From NCBI GenBank assembly GCA_017590115.1, contig JAGGNK010000003.1, positions 496,001 to 560,000 of the forward strand: DNA of 64,000 nucleotides, given 5' to 3'. Position numbers and translations under genes: made by a program. The stretch comes from Montifringilla adamsi (taxonomy: Eukaryota > Chordata > Aves > Passeriformes > Passeridae). Shown one piece after another: positions 26,601-50,999 of the stretch. The notes beneath the pieces were generated by a model that was not told the DNA's origin, searched no databases, and was given only the letters and a program-made list of their open reading frames with translations. Numbering within the stretch: the first letter of the stretch is position 1; every line of letters begins with the position of its first letter.

Positions 26601-29600
26601 TGGGTTTTTCCACTCTCTGTCTTGCAACAATGCTAGCCTTAAGGCTTCTTGGGGGTCTGGGTTGCAATTTATGAAAGCGAAACTTTTTAAAGGTCACAAG
26701 AGTGCTTGCTCCTTCTGTCAACAACTCGCCTTGCAAGAGGGCTGGAAAAAAGTGTTTGGCTCAATTCCTGGGTACAATCCAGAGCACCACAGAATAATCC
26801 AGTAACAGCATTTTGAAACCCCTCTTTAATACTGTCACCATGTTTGGAAAGATCTATGGGCTGCAGAAAAAAACGCCTTCTTATAAAGCTGGAAAACAAA
26901 ACAGCATGTCCAAGTCTAAACTGTCCTTGCCTGAACTGGACAGATCTCTGTTTTGTGTAATCAGTCAACAGATCTCTGGATCACATAAATCAAAGCTGTT
27001 CCTTTACCCACAGCCCCTTTTGCCCAGGTCTGCCTGTGTTTGGGGCTGTGCATGTCATCCACATGGACTGACACAGGCAATGGAGGTACATGCATGTTGA
27101 TGGGGAGTTTGCTCTGTCAGAGGTTCCTGAAGGGCCTCTCACTGCTTTCAGCAAGGGACTTGCCTGTTGCAATGCACTTAAAAAATTCAGATTGAGCTAC
27201 TGAGCTAAAAATACCTGTGTGCTCGTCAGAGGTGAGATGTCTGTCTTCTCTCTTGGTGCTGCCTGGACACTCTGGATAGAGGGAATAGTCGCCAGTTGCA
27301 AAATTTGGGTTTCTTCCTTCCCCCTTCACTGCTCTTTAATTGTAATTACAGCAACTTTTTGTCCCTTTCAGATCTGCTCACTTTGAGTGAAGGGTAAAAG
27401 AATGATTTGTTGGAGTATTTTGTATTTATCAACCAGTTGCCAAGAGAATAAAGTTTAGCACAGCAGAGCTTGCCCTTCACAATAGCAAATAAAACATGCT
27501 GCTTGTACTCTGTTTCAACCCTAACTACGCTGTCAGGTGTAACATTTCTTGTTTCTTCTGGTTGTGCCAGAAACCTAGTTAGTATTCAGTCATGCAGTCA
27601 TAGAAAGTACCAAATATATGCCAAATAAATTAATGTAATTTAAATTTACTTTCTAACTGCATATGGGAAGCAAAAAAATATAAGAACAAATGTAGTATAG
27701 CCTCCGTTAGAACAGTGTTTCCCTATGTTAGCTACATGAAAATGCTGCTTATAAAGCTTTTTAAAGATTAATTTGTTTGTGATTTGTAGTAGTTTGATTT
27801 TTTGGAGGTTTTTTGGGGGTGGAAGGGTAACTGTGAGACAGAGGTAGGATCTATTATCTCCCAGGTAAAAAGATACAAGTTCACTGCAGTGTACTCTAAT
27901 ATTAGTGGTTCCTCTGAATGCTTTTAACCTGTAATAAAATCACCTTCAAGGTAAGTCAATTTGCATTCATTGTGAGATAATTCACGATAATAATGCTGAA
28001 ACACCTTAAATATTTCCCATATTGCAACTGCTTCTTTAGTCACTCATACCATGAATAAAATCAGTTTTATACAAGGAATTCAAAAGTCTATCTAGTCAAT
28101 ACTCCTAGGATTTTGTTCCATAAAATATGACTGGGGAGAAAGACTATAGTGTATTTTCAAGCTTATTCTGAGAAGGTATTTTATGTCAAATAGCTGGATG
28201 AAATGGGTTTTCTTTGAGGAAATACAGGCTTATATGAAGCTTTATGGTAGCATAAGTTATATGCACAGAAAAGAAGTGGGATACTTTGAAGCATTAAAAA
28301 GTTTGAATAAAATATAGAAAGAGGAAGACAGCAATTAAGACAACTTATTAAGATTAAGAGAAGATTATTACTTCCTTTGAATTACTTTGAACTATGAGGG
28401 GAAAAAGAGGAAAATCAGAAAAAAAAAAGTCGAAGTTTTGTGGCTTTACATTTTAATTAATTTACATTGTTTTTCTTCTGCACAGGCCAGGTATTGTTTT
28501 CTTCCTTTGTTTTGTTTGGGAGGTCAGTTTTACATGGTACAACTGAAGAACTGCTTTGTTACTTTAGAGCTGTGCGACTCTGTTTCCATAAACAGTGTTG
28601 ATGGACTAAAACATAATGACCAAAAAAACTGTCTTTCCTGTCTTATCCTATTAAATGATAGGGTAGGGGATCATTTCGTTTAATATATATGTGATAATTA
28701 TATAGCTGTAAAATATTGCTGCAGGCTTCTCTTTGTTTATATTGCATATTTAATACTAAAATATTTTTTTTAATTAGAGCTGCATTTGTTATCATGATCT
28801 ATTTTCCTGGCATTCTTAACTAGGAAAAATGGGCTGCTTACAGAAGAAATGGACCAGTTTCAAAGACTTTAACTGACTTAGGGTAGACACCCCAAGCAAG
28901 AGTGTAAATAATAAAAAAGCAATTTATTAATCAGAAGCCATTACCTGCTGAATACTTGACACCTTTTACAGAAGGTATTCTTAAATTCTGTTTCTTAGCT
29001 GATGGGCAATGATGACAGCCTTGAGTATTGACCATCTGCAGTGGGGAGTTTTCATTTTAATTCAAGGCCGTCCAATCACAGCAAGGCCTTTTTTAGCTTT
29101 GGGAAATTGCATTAATTTCCAGATAAATAATAACCAGGTTTTAAAATAATTTTTCCCCTCCTATGCCCCAACCTACTATTCAGCTGAAAGTAAAAGTATC
29201 ATATGTCCTTTGAGAAAGATTGAATGGCATCACATTCATCAGTTCACTTTAGAAATAATACTTACTACATCAATAAACAGGTAACAGGTTGTGACCTCAC
29301 CATTACAAATTACATTTGATGGAGAGTTGGTGAGCCAAAGACATGTTTTAGCCTGGAAAGACTTGTGATGGAAGGTGAGATTCTTGGTAGTGACATATGG
29401 GAGCGAGAGGAATGCATGTGTGCTTGGTTATTCCCTCAGTGCCCCAGCAGAAGATCATGCAGGGAGCTGCTCATGGTAGATGGAATGCACTGTCTTAGAG
29501 GGAGAGGTGAGTTTTTCCTGTGTAAAACACAGGAGAATTATCACATAGTGCCAGTCTAACTTTCTGGATGTGTTTTTTAATATTGTAATTGTACATTCCT

Positions 29601-29640
29601 CTCCCCCTTAAAATACATCTAAATAATTCAAATTTTATGT
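26601..29640. other. Intergenic, nothing recognised
   Basis: No gene or repeat could be supported. A 98-codon frame at 28387-28683 has no family motif. Confidence 0.5.
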
Positions 29641-31034
29641 TATATTTAGCACTCTCCCCTTCTCTGATCCAGGTAATTGTCTTTCATCCAAGTTATGACA
29701 AACATCTCAGGCAAGGTGCCTGAAGCAAACTCAACAGGCAGTGTCCTTCTGAACTCTGAATCCCCCATTAGAAGCTGTACTAGGTGAAAGGTGCACTATT
29801 CAACTTGGATTTCATAACAGCACTTGGACTCTACTCAGAAGCTACTGCTCTGTCATAATATCCACTAGGTAGGGAGATCCAGCTCTAGAAATAGCATGCT
29901 GTATCCAGGTGGAGTTCCAGGAGTGAATGGCTGCTGGGAGAAGATATGGGCTAATTTTCTGCTATTTCAAGGATATGATCTGGAGGTCAAGGTGGAGTGT
30001 GCTTGACAATGTGCCTTTGCAAGTGACTTTCACTAGTATCATCAAAATCCAGGAGCTAAAATCCACAGGAATGGTCATACAGTGCAAATGCTGGAAAGTC
30101 TTAACGTGTCTGTTGATCTCTGAAGGGGGACTCCACTCAAAATCCACAACATGTGGGACATCTTGCCTCTGTGTCCCCAGGAACAGCCATCTTCCTGCAG
30201 CACTAGCCTATGAAGAATCTCTGCTGGTCATTTGTCTCTCTGCAACAGTTGCCCATAGCTGTGTACCTAGTTGCAGGAATTGGTTCAGATCAGCAGCATC
30301 AGCCCAAGTATATATGTTTTCCTGTGGAAATGCATCGCTGTGTTGCTGCCCAGCTTCACAAACTACTTCAGGAGACCCTTCGTCACTGTGGTAGCTGGAC
30401 TTTGTGCTTTGTAGCTGTGCTGTGGAAAGGTAAGGTAGCGAAGCAAGGTAGTGGTCCATTTCTGTAAAACAAGGGAAGGTTTAAATCTAGCAAGTGGTTA
30501 AAAAGTACTAGGTACATGTTTTAACTAGCTAATTCCCAGAAAATATCTTGATCCATATTAGAGCATTGCCTCTCAAAGCTGAAGTGCTTAAGCAATTGTA
30601 ACTTGCTGCTGTTCTGTACACTTTAATGGATGGCAGAGGTGGAAGAGCCATTAGTTTTACATCCTGGTGTTACAGGCTTTTACATATTTACATTTATATA
30701 TTTACCTTTATATATATTTATATATTTACATTTATACTATTTATATAAATAACCATCTGCATTTTAAAATTCTCAAGGTCTCAAAGAGCAAAACTTTGAT
30801 AATTTCCAAATTTATAACACTGACAATACAGCTAAGTTTGTTAGGTAGAGGTACCGGTCTGAAAATGTAGGATTCAAGATGTTGCACAGAACTGCTAGCA
30901 GATCGTCCCTTTAATGGTGCTAATTTAAATTCTAACTCTATAATGTAGCACTAGAAGGGTTGTGCAGATATTAAAAAAATAAAAAGATTTTAAAAAAATA
31001 ATATATATATATAGTCACTTAGCTATGAAGGAAT
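29641..31034. other. Unassigned stretch before LTR copy 2
   Basis: Contains a 155-codon plus-strand frame (29927-30394) rich in Cys and Ser but without gag, pol or env motifs. An AT-rich TTTATATA tract lies at 30676-30746. Its position just 5' of an LTR makes remnant viral sequence conceivable, but nothing in it proves that. Confidence 0.4.
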
Positions 31035-31585
31035 TTGTTCTGGTTTTGACTGGGGTAGTTAATTTCTGTCACAGTAGCTATTATGGGGATGTGTTTCAGA
31101 TTTGCACAGAACGCAGCACTGACAACACAGAGATGTTCTAGTTACTGCTGGGCAGAACTCACAATGCACCTAGATCTTTCCTGCTTCTTGAATCACCCCA
31201 TCAGCGAGTGTGCTGGGGGTAGATAAGGAGCTGGGAGGGGATACAGCTGGGACAGCTGATCCCCAGTTGATCACAGGGATATTCTAGGATACGTGGTATC
31301 ATGCTCAGCATATAGAGATGGGGGAAGAAGGAAGTGGGAGAACATTCAGTGATGGAGTTTGTCTTCCGAAGTCACCATTAAGGCATGATGGAGTCCTGTC
31401 TTCCTGGAGATGGCTGAACCCAAGCCTGTCCTACTGGAAATGGGGAATGAATTCCTTGGTTTGCTTTGCATCTGTGGCTTTTTCTTTATTAAACTGTCTT
31501 TATCTCAACTCTTGAGTCTTCTCACTTGACTCTTCTGACTCTCCTCCCACACCCACAGTGGGGCACTTAGGGAGAAGCGTCACAC
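31035..31585 (+). mobile_element. Retroviral LTR, avian family B, copy 2 (plus)
   Basis: Begins TGTTCTGGTTTTGACTGG and runs through GGGATATTCTAGG, a decayed TATA (CATATAGAG at about 31309) and TTTATTAAACTG before an A/T-rich U5. It is the same family as the minus-strand copy at 1.26-1.80 kb. It lies about 0.9 kb beyond the inferred 3' end of ARRDC3, in opposite orientation to the gene. The 3' boundary is approximate. Confidence 0.75.
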
Positions 31586-32489
31586 TCCTTCTTCGCTAGT
31601 AGAGGTTACACACAGTAACAGATCTCCAAGCAGATTAGCAAAATGACAACTTTCATGTTTCTTATTGGTTTTAACCTGAACTTAGGCAAATATTATGAAC
31701 AGTGTTATTAATAAGGAGGGAATTAATTCTTAAGTCTGTATGAATTCTTCACCAAAACCAAAATTAAGCTCAAAATTAAGCTGAAATGCTCTATTTGGAG
31801 AGGAGGTCTTATTGTTTGTATTATGTAGGGTGTTGGATCAATGTTTATGTTGCCCGTGTTAGCAGCTGCATCCCTGAAGTGAAGATACAGTACTGTGGGA
31901 ACATTGTGGCCCAGTACCCCAAACACCAACAGAAGTGCAGAGGGCAGGCCAGCCACTCAAGCCTCTGTTCTTCTCACTGGTCAAATGACATGCTGATCCT
32001 GAAGGACAATGACAATCCATTTTGCCCGTGCATAGCAGACAGGACATGCTGCAGCACCACCACACTGCTGGCACACAGAGGAGACTCAACAACATTGCAC
32101 AGGGCACACATTTCCACATTTCCTTACTTCCAAGGGAACAGCAAAGGACATCTTCTACAATCCAACAAACTTCATGTAAAAGTTCCAGCTGCAAACTAGA
32201 CCTTTGAAGTCACTCCCCTCTTTCCTCCTATTCCCCCAATATTTGTGTCACCTCCTCAGGCAAAGGACCAGACACCTCAAAACAGGGTCACTGCAGCTGT
32301 AATGCGATACACAGTCCTAAAAAGGCATTTCCCATCTGGGACCTGGCCCCATGAGCTCAGTCATGTAAATAAAACAGATACGATCCCGAAACTAGACTCC
32401 AGTAGTACTCAGTGGTATAGTTCTAGAAATAGTTTTTTTTCTATTTTTTGAGAAAGCAATATATGTTTTCCTGCAGTAAGTTCCTCTAT
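31586..32489. other. Stretch between LTR copy 2 and the ARRDC3 3' end
   Basis: Slightly GC-richer than its surroundings. Open frames of 111-137 codons on both strands (31786-32199) overlap and match nothing I know. No gene is called. Confidence 0.45.
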
Positions 32490-35224
32490 TATGTGATACT
32501 TGGGGGTTTTTTATTTTATGCATAGATAGAACATTTAAAACCCTTTTTTTTACAAAAGTTTATTTTCCACAAGGAAGAGCAATAGGAAAAATTAAACTGT
32601 TTTCCACATACTGTTTTCTTAAAACAAGAGTCTACAAGGACATATTCAGCACCAAAACTAAAAACAAAAAAAAAAGTACAAACAGCCATAGAATATAATC
32701 TATAAAGCAAACATTTAATATTGCACTTTGTTTCTCTAATGTTTGGATTTTACTTACTTTTTCCTAATTCAGATCAGAATTCTCTATCAAATACCGGGTT
32801 TCAACTGTGAACCTCAAGTTTTATAATGCTGAGAACTGACCAATATTTGTGGGAGAGTAATGCCTCTGAGTAATTTAAACTGCAAGTCTTTATTTGATAA
32901 GCTTATACAATTTTTCATTCTAATCACAAAGGCTGTAATGCCAAGTCAATTACTATGACATTGGTCAATCCTGCCTCATACGCAATTTTCCATTGTATTG
33001 TGCTAAGTACTTTAATGCTATGTATATCAGCAATTGTTCCCTAGTCTGTAAAAAGAACAAAAAAAGGAAAAAAAAGTAAAACCACCAAATGCCCTTTTAT
33101 ACCAACGATCCCATCAGCATTAAAAATTGTCTGGTTGGAGAGGGTAGAGGGAAGGGACATCCACAAAATTGGCCTAGTAGCATCATCCAATTTCCCTCTT
33201 GCCAATATTCCCGCTCAAAGCCCAAGCCTTTTAACTGAATCACTTAAAACGCGACTCATTTGTATTTTATCACCCTGTTGTCATTTTTGAAACATGAATG
33301 ATCTTTCATGTTCTCATAAAGGCCACTTATGGAAAAGCCTATTTTGTCGCATTTATGAAGCCTTAAAAACAAGGCAAAGGTTTTTAAAAACGAGCACCAT
33401 GCAGAAACACCAGCCTCCTCTCTCCCACTCTCTTCAGAGCTTTTTTATTGCACAAGGAGACAGGTATTTGATGGATTAGATCTTGATTTCTTCAAATACT
33501 CAAGACCAGAACAGTGTCCCTTCGTCAGTGATCTGTGTTCCACAGTTTCTGAAGAGCAAAGTTGACTTCCATTGTACATCTCCAGCATCTAAGCACTGGT
33601 ATTTGTTAGCACAGGTAATGGCTCCATTGCACTCTTCTCCCTGGGGCACACTCAAGGGCAAGTGCTCTTTCCATATGGTTTTGTTGCATTCTGGATGAAT
33701 ACACGGTATAATTCAGAGTTCTGTTTGTTTTAAAGCTCTTGAGAGTGCCACAGAAAGATGCAGTTATCAAAGCACTTCCACCTAACTCATATTTAAGTAT
33801 GGCTGGTAACACTGATCTTTCTTGCTTTAATTATACTTCTAATCTTGTACAGTATCATGAACCCTGAAGGTAATACAAAGTGCACAAACTCAGCTCTTAG
33901 CATAAAAGAAGCTTTTCCTACAGTTTGAAATATACTTTCTACTAGACTCATCAGATACAGCATTTTTGGTGATTAAGTAGCTATATATAAAAATAAATTT
34001 ACTTTCCCTTCCTATCTCTACTACTTGAGATATTGATCTGTCTGTGAACCTAGACAGTGTATGACCACTTCCTTTTAATAGTCTTTTGAGGAACAGCTGG
34101 TGTCTGCTGGTGCTGCTTTCATTTGTGCCTTTTTTTTTAAGAGCTTCACAACTTGAACATCTTTTTTTATAATGCAGAAACAGAAATGGGAATGAGGAGG
34201 ATTTCATAACTTTTGTGTATGTCCTTATTCCAGATCTCCCTCTCAAATAAAGAACAAAAAACAAAACACAAACACAAAAAAAGAACTAATTCAACAGTGC
34301 AACATAAAAAACCAAATAGCATTCCAACAGTTTGGCAAGTGATAAGTTCACCTGAGATTAAGTGATTTTTAGGCAGTCTGTAACAAAATGCTGCTTTGCA
34401 ATAATAGTAGAAAGGCAACAAATTCTTAAAAAAAATCAAGAAAGTATACAATCTTGACAAAGTCTATTAGTTTCTTTCTATTAACTCTTCACCCTCCCAC
34501 CCTATCCCCATATCTGTTGCTTATCTACTACAGTAGGCTGCAAAACATACAGCAAGTAGGATTGGCTTGAAGGCATTTGATGTTTGTAAAATAAATCCAC
34601 AATAGGATCCAAGCTGAAGAGGTGATACAGGATGAGCCTACTAGGACAATTCTGAGCATGTGCATATGCAGGTAAAGTCCAGGCTACATTAAATTAAAAA
34701 AAGAAGAAAAGTCAGTGCATTTGTCAAAGTCTGTTGCTGTTGGGTTGTTTGTTTGTTTCTTTCTTTTTGTCAAAGCTTTCTTTTGCTCCTTATTGTGCGG
34801 ACCACAAGACATAAGAAAGGGGTAACAACTGTCCACCATAAATGAGGAAAAGCTGTAGTGACACTGAACCGCACAATGTAAGCAATAAGCATGTGCAAAT
34901 TTCCAAATTGTAAGAGGAAGCCAAACCTCTCGTAATGTGGTTTGGGTGTTTGGACACACATGACTGTAGGTTAGTAAGGCTGCTCCTAGTATGTGCCAGT
35001 ATTTAAGAAGGAGGGGGGAAAGCTCAGTTCTTCAAGAATGTGGAGCAGTCCTACAATGTTACTGTAGGCTTCAAAGCATGATCACAGGTTGTTTTCATTT
35101 ATTCACCACACAGGCAAGAGCAAACCCACTTTCTTTGAAAGTGTGTCTCCACTATGATGCCTTGACCTTCAACACAACAGGTATGATTCCAAACCCAAGT
35201 CAAGTCAGCTTCTTACGGATTCTT
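32490..35224 (-). other. ARRDC3: ARRDC3 3' UTR (end inferred)
   Basis: Downstream of the stop there is about 2.7 kb of AT-rich DNA in which I recognise no transposon. Minus-strand AATAAA hexamers lie at 33444-33449, 32889-32894, 32559-32564 and 32510-32515. The last gives a UTR of about 2.73 kb, close to the length I recall for mammalian ARRDC3; the upstream hexamers could give shorter forms. Long alpha-arrestin 3' UTRs are usual and carry decay and microRNA sites. The exact end is not proven by sequence. Confidence 0.6.
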
Positions 35225-46316
<11,092 letters not shown>

Positions 46317-46520
46317 GGTTTTATAGCAAAGTGTACAAAAATAGATTGTAAGAAAAAAAAAAAAAAGGAAGGGGGAACCCAAAAACAACCAACCCCGAGC
46401 CCCTGGGGCACAGGGGTGCGGCGGCGCGGACCCTACAGGCGGCTCATGGGGGCGGCGGGGAGCCCCGGCCCGGCCCGGCGCGGGCGGCGCTGGTGCCGAC
46501 GCGACGTGTCCCCACAAAGG
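46317..46520 (-). other. ARRDC3: ARRDC3 5' UTR (start inferred)
   Basis: The leader runs from the predicted cap site, about 30 bp downstream of the TATA-like box, to the ATG. It includes a 14-base homopolymer T run on the minus strand (A run near 46352-46365). The frame is open upstream to an in-frame ATG at 46517-46515, but that would lie almost at the cap. I see no conserved reason to prefer it. Confidence 0.55.
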
Positions 46521-46720
46521 CGCTGCCCCGCTGCCGCCGGCCCCGCCTTATAAGCCGTGTGACAAACAAGCGCGGGTGCGCATGCGTCGCCCCGCCCCGG
46601 GCGGCACCGCCTTCGGAAGGGCGGGGGGAGCGGGCTTTGTGCGCGCTGCTGGCCGGCTCCGCGCCGGTGGGTGCTCTGTTACTGCAGCCGGCCGCCCCAA
46701 GGAAGATGGCAGTGTTCCAG
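46380..46720 (-). promoter_or_regulatory. ARRDC3: ARRDC3 core promoter and CpG island
   Basis: This is a GC- and CpG-rich segment immediately upstream of exon 1. On the minus strand it has a TATA-like CTTATAAGG (46547-46555), a palindromic NRF1-type site (TGCGCATGCGT, 46577-46587) and GC boxes near 46589-46602. A plus-strand YY1-type AAGATGGC lies at about 46703-46710. TATA spacing predicts initiation near 46515-46525. A YY1 motif in the opposite orientation is often found just inside a divergent transcript, so bidirectional activity is possible (inference). Confidence 0.75.
46547..46555 (-). promoter_or_regulatory. TATA-like box of ARRDC3
   Basis: Minus-strand CTTATAAGG sits in an otherwise GC-rich promoter about 230 bp upstream of the ATG. 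It is nearly palindromic. TATA with CpG is common in stress- or hormone-induced genes; whether it fixes the start here is inferred. Confidence 0.6.
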
Positions 46721-46801
46721 CTTCTACGAAGAGATGAAAGTTGTGCTTCGCTTAAGAGACCTTTTTCTGAAACTAGCAAATTATCTCGTCTCTTGGTCAT
46801 T

Positions 46802-46970
46802 GGGTTTTGGGTTTGTTTCGTTGGCTTTGGTTGGTTGGTAGGATTTTGCTGCTTTGGGGTTTTTTTGCGTTTGTTTGGTTGGGTTTTTTTGTTTGTTTTC
46901 GGTTGGTTTTTTTGGGGTGTTTGGTTTTTGGTTTTTTTTTTTTTTGTTGTTGTTGTTGTTGTTGTTTTCC
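46802..46970. repeat. T/G-rich low-complexity tract upstream of ARRDC3
   Basis: About 170 bp of GGTTTTTTT, GGTTGG and GTTTG units ending in a TTG run (46945-46965). It sits about 250-420 bp upstream of the predicted ARRDC3 start and marks the outer edge of the CpG island. Confidence 0.85.
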
Positions 46971-47597
46971 CCCCTCTGTGTGTGTGTCTAAAGATAGGAA
47001 AGAAGTGAGAAAAGCTTGATAGGAAATTATAGAAAAACATAGCAAGAAATACGAAGCAGTCCTGGCTTTCAGGTAGTATGTGTTGTACTGTGTGAGAATC
47101 GTCTCTGTAAACTTTTGAAAATAAGTACTGATTCATCTGAATTTAACTATTGCAGAATCAATTAGTGCCCCAGTAATACAAACTACATTGCTGCAAATCC
47201 CCCTGGAATCCTCCAAATGTTGGTTGGGTTTTTTTTTTTTCATTATTATTACTTTGGTAGTTCTGTTTCTCTGATAAATGCTCTGGGTTTGGTTATTTAA
47301 TACTACGTTAGCTAATTTTTACACACTTCCATGCTGACAAAATATTTTCAGTGAGAAGTATGATGCTGGTGGATGACATCCCCCAAGACACTGTGGGGAG
47401 ACTAAACTGAAATACACCACTAACATTTCATGCCAACAGTTTGAAAGTGTTTGCCTATTCTTGCTGGGTTTTCTCAAGTAAAGGAAGTCATATTTTCTTT
47501 GGCCTGGTGGATATTCTCTTGTGTTTTTTGTGGCCAAATGGGTTGAATTAGAACTTTCTGTGCTTTTGCACCATCTTGTGGTAAGCATTCATACTTT

Positions 47598-47665
47598 CTT
47601 AGCTCATAGAATCATTGAGGCTGGAAAAGACATTCAAAATCCTGAAGTCCAACCATAAAAAGAAT
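47598..47665 (-). mobile_element. CR1 LINE terminal fragment, minus strand
   Basis: Plus strand reads TCATAGAATCATTGAGGCTGG then AAGTCCAACCAT, the reverse complement of a CR1 3' end. Only about 65 bp remain. Confidence 0.8.
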
Positions 47666-50600
47666 ACTTGCAAGAGAAGCAGAGGTGATTTGATTCCTCT
47701 TCTGACAGTGCTTTTCCTGTTCCTCTCATGCCTTCAGACTCAGTTGGTCTCTTACATGTGTTTGTTTGCACATTTTTCTTCTGTAATTTAAAAGATAATG
47801 GTGTATTTCATGAGTCATAAAAGCCACAATTCTATGGTCTCCAGTTGCTATAGGACTTGAGAAAACTGGCAGCCAGGTGGGATGCAGCTTTCATCCACAG
47901 GGCTTGGGTCATATCTCCTGTCATGCCAATTCTGGGCTAGTTCTTAATGTTCACCTGCCCAAGGACAAATCTGCAGACATGAGAAGGAGCAATTGCATTT
48001 TCCAGGAAGCTGAAGATACATATCTGTTATTCTAGCGGATATTCATCTGGATTTTAATTTTTTTAAAAATCTAGATGGGTAAGGAAGAGAATCATCATGC
48101 ATAGTTGGGGTACATGCAGCGTGTTTTGTATACTGCTTGCATTTGCCTATTCCAGAGTTGTTGAAGGATAAAATACTTTGCTAAGCTGCAGCAAATCATC
48201 CCCTGTATATACCCTGCAGACCTCATAGCTGTGTCTTACCCCCCCTTTCACTATACACCAGTCATCTCCTAGATCACCACACTTTGTGTATGGTGATTTA
48301 AATCTGGACCACTGAAAAGGCTGGCATGATTTAGTTAATCATGTGTTAAGCATACTAAACTTGAGATTGACAGTTCTGCAGAAGAATCTATGTATGTGTA
48401 TGTATGCATTTCCCACATCCTTCCAAAAATCACACATATGCATTCAGCCTCTGCTGCTCTTTTTAATACTTCTCATAGTGTATTCATTTTACTTTTGTGT
48501 TCCTAAAGTATACGCTTCATGCCACCGTGTGGTAAAGGTGCTGAAGTTTTGCCTTTCACCAGTCTCTGGTCTCTGCATTTCTGCAAAACTGACATTTTTC
48601 TGTGAAGCCTTTTTGTCAGAATAAAAAAACTCAAAATGAAAAAATAATGTAAAAGCTTAATTTTGGTTTTATTTAAATGGAGAACATACTATTAGGTTTA
48701 GCCAGAAATATTTAGCAGGGTTTTTTGTCAGATGTTTAGTTAACCAAATATTAGTTATTTTTTGGGATTCAAGTTTTTGTATTTGTCAAATGTGCTTATC
48801 TTCTAGTTAAACATTAAAAGTTTTATAGATCCTGACACAGGATTTTAAAAATTGGTTGCAAAGATGATTAGGTCTTACCATCTTAGATCAACAATAGGCA
48901 GTGAAGACTTTGTACACACGTGAAGTTTCAGGAGCCTTCACTAACCTTTTACAGGCCTTATGCACGATGCAGTCCTCAAAAATTCTCATAAAGTTTTTAA
49001 AAAAATATTTATTTAATTAATTAATCCAATTTTTTTTCTTTTTTTTTTTTTTTAACTAGCAAAACTCATGATGCTGTCTGCCATTGGAGTCAGTAGCTCC
49101 AAGGAAGACAGCAATATTATAGCCTCCATACAGGCATAAAGATTTTACCTCACATTACAAACCCTTTCTTGAAACGGGCAAGCTTTCCCTTGTTTGTCCT
49201 TTTTTTTTTCTTTTTTTTTTTTTTTCTCAGAACTTTTAAAATTATTTCTCCTTTTAAAATTATTTTATTTAAAAAAAATTTAAATTTGTTGTGTGCCTAG
49301 TTTTGCACATTTGTGCATGCCTAGAATTCTCCATGTGACAACCTCCATGTGACCTAATGGTACATTCATGCTGAAGACCATTCAAAATCCAGAGGTTAGG
49401 TCCATTTAGCATCTTCAGCTAATCAGTCTTCTCACTGTGCATTGATAAATCTGCAAGGGTGAGTGTAATGTACAATGATCTTGACAAGTCATTATGTTTT
49501 TCTAAAAGCAGCTTTTCCCAGAAAAGCTTGGAATGTTCTCCTGACTCATTAGTGAACTACAGTTAGTAGGAAGATCCAGGCTTTGATCTCATCTTCTTGC
49601 AGACCATCCTGGTTTGAGACTAGGTCTGGTTTTTGTGGAGACAGTGTTTGCCCTCCCTGTGAAGCTGTTTCTTTGTACATCAGAGAATGGGCTAGAGTGA
49701 GTGTCAGAATAGAAGCTATGTGTTTTCTGAAGGTTAACATGCCCTTATCAAAGGGACAATCCTGAAAAGTAAACACATGCTTCAGGATGGTTTCTGTATT
49801 TTGTGCAGTGAATGAATGAAAAATGTGAAATGTCTTCCTAATGAACTCATTTCAGTTCATCCTTGTTGTGTCTGATCCCAAATCCATTCATAAAAATAAG
49901 AGAAATAAAATTTGCCCTCATCATACCTGTTGTGAGTCTACGTTTGTGAAATATTGTCACATTAAAATATAGAGTGGTGAGATAAAAATGTTGATTTATG
50001 ATACTGTAGATGTGTGTACTGAGGAACTCTTTCCAAAACTCCTGAATTCAGAAGGGTGTCTGCAGACCTTCCTTTTGGACTATGTTCACTGGAGCATTTG
50101 TTCAGCTGTCAGAGCTGTAGAAAGAAGAGAAAATTTTGCTAAATAGGCTTCCTTTGCGCTTGTTTTTTTAATGGAGAAATCATCAGTGATGGAAAGAAAC
50201 TTGGAGTTTGTGAAACTGTTTCCTGGATTTGAAAGATCCAGGATTTGGGAGCAGCTTTTTCTGGTATTCTCTGTATCCTTGGGTAATAGCATTTATTATT
50301 GTGAAAGAATGTGCTGTATTTCTGATGATTCTGCTTTCAGAAGAGGCATACTGTAAAAAAAGGTATTCAGTCTCAAAACTCAAATGTTGTGTGAAATGTT
50401 TATTAGTTTGGGTTTTTTTTTTTCTTTAAAATATTTTAGACTAAGTTGAGTTCTGAGATGTATTTGTTATTAAAATCAGAGTGTCGTATAATTATTAATT
50501 ATGTTAAACTGAATGTTTGGTTTGAAAAATAACTGCTAGTGCTATTAAACTGAGAAAACAGTTAAACACACACTTGAAGCAATCTCTCCTGGTCAGCATC

Positions 50601-50700
50601 CCCAAAGGACAAGTTTATGGTTGCAATCAGTATTATCCAAACATGTGCTTCAGAAGTTACGATGGACAGTTGAACAAAGAACAGAGGTAAAAACATTTTG
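47666..50700. other. Intergenic upstream flank, nothing recognised
   Basis: AT-rich; T-rich runs at 49028-49056 and 49200-49228. No gene or transposon could be supported. Confidence 0.5.
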
Positions 50701-50999
50701 AAGGTATGTGGCAATGATCTGCACTGGATTTGGTTGTCCCTGTTATTACTCTCTGCTCCCCTTAAGGCTTTTCCCCCTTCTTGCCTTGCAGCTACTTCAT
50801 CTGTAGGCTTCTCCCAAGTCCTTTACCTCGTGCCAAAAGGGCTGGCACTGTGACTAAGCTGAGGAGTGTGCCTAAGCCAGGCTTGAACTGATTCAAAGCC
50901 ATTCAGTATTCTGCGGTGTTGAACTTGGGGCAGATAGCAGGTGCCCACCAAAGACACTCTATCACTCCTCAGATGGACAAAAGTCTCACAGGTGAATGT

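Noticed and set aside
29927..30394. 155-codon frame as a gene or viral gag
   Set aside because: No conserved motif, splice context or repeat family could be shown; kept only as an unassigned stretch.
31786..32199. Overlapping frames of 137 and 111 codons on opposite strands
   Set aside because: No known motif and mutually overlapping; probably chance in slightly GC-rich DNA.
46493..47136. 171- and 230-codon frames upstream of ARRDC3
   Set aside because: They run through the CpG promoter and a T/G-rich low-complexity tract on both strands; poly-Phe/Val and poly-Lys content is an artefact.
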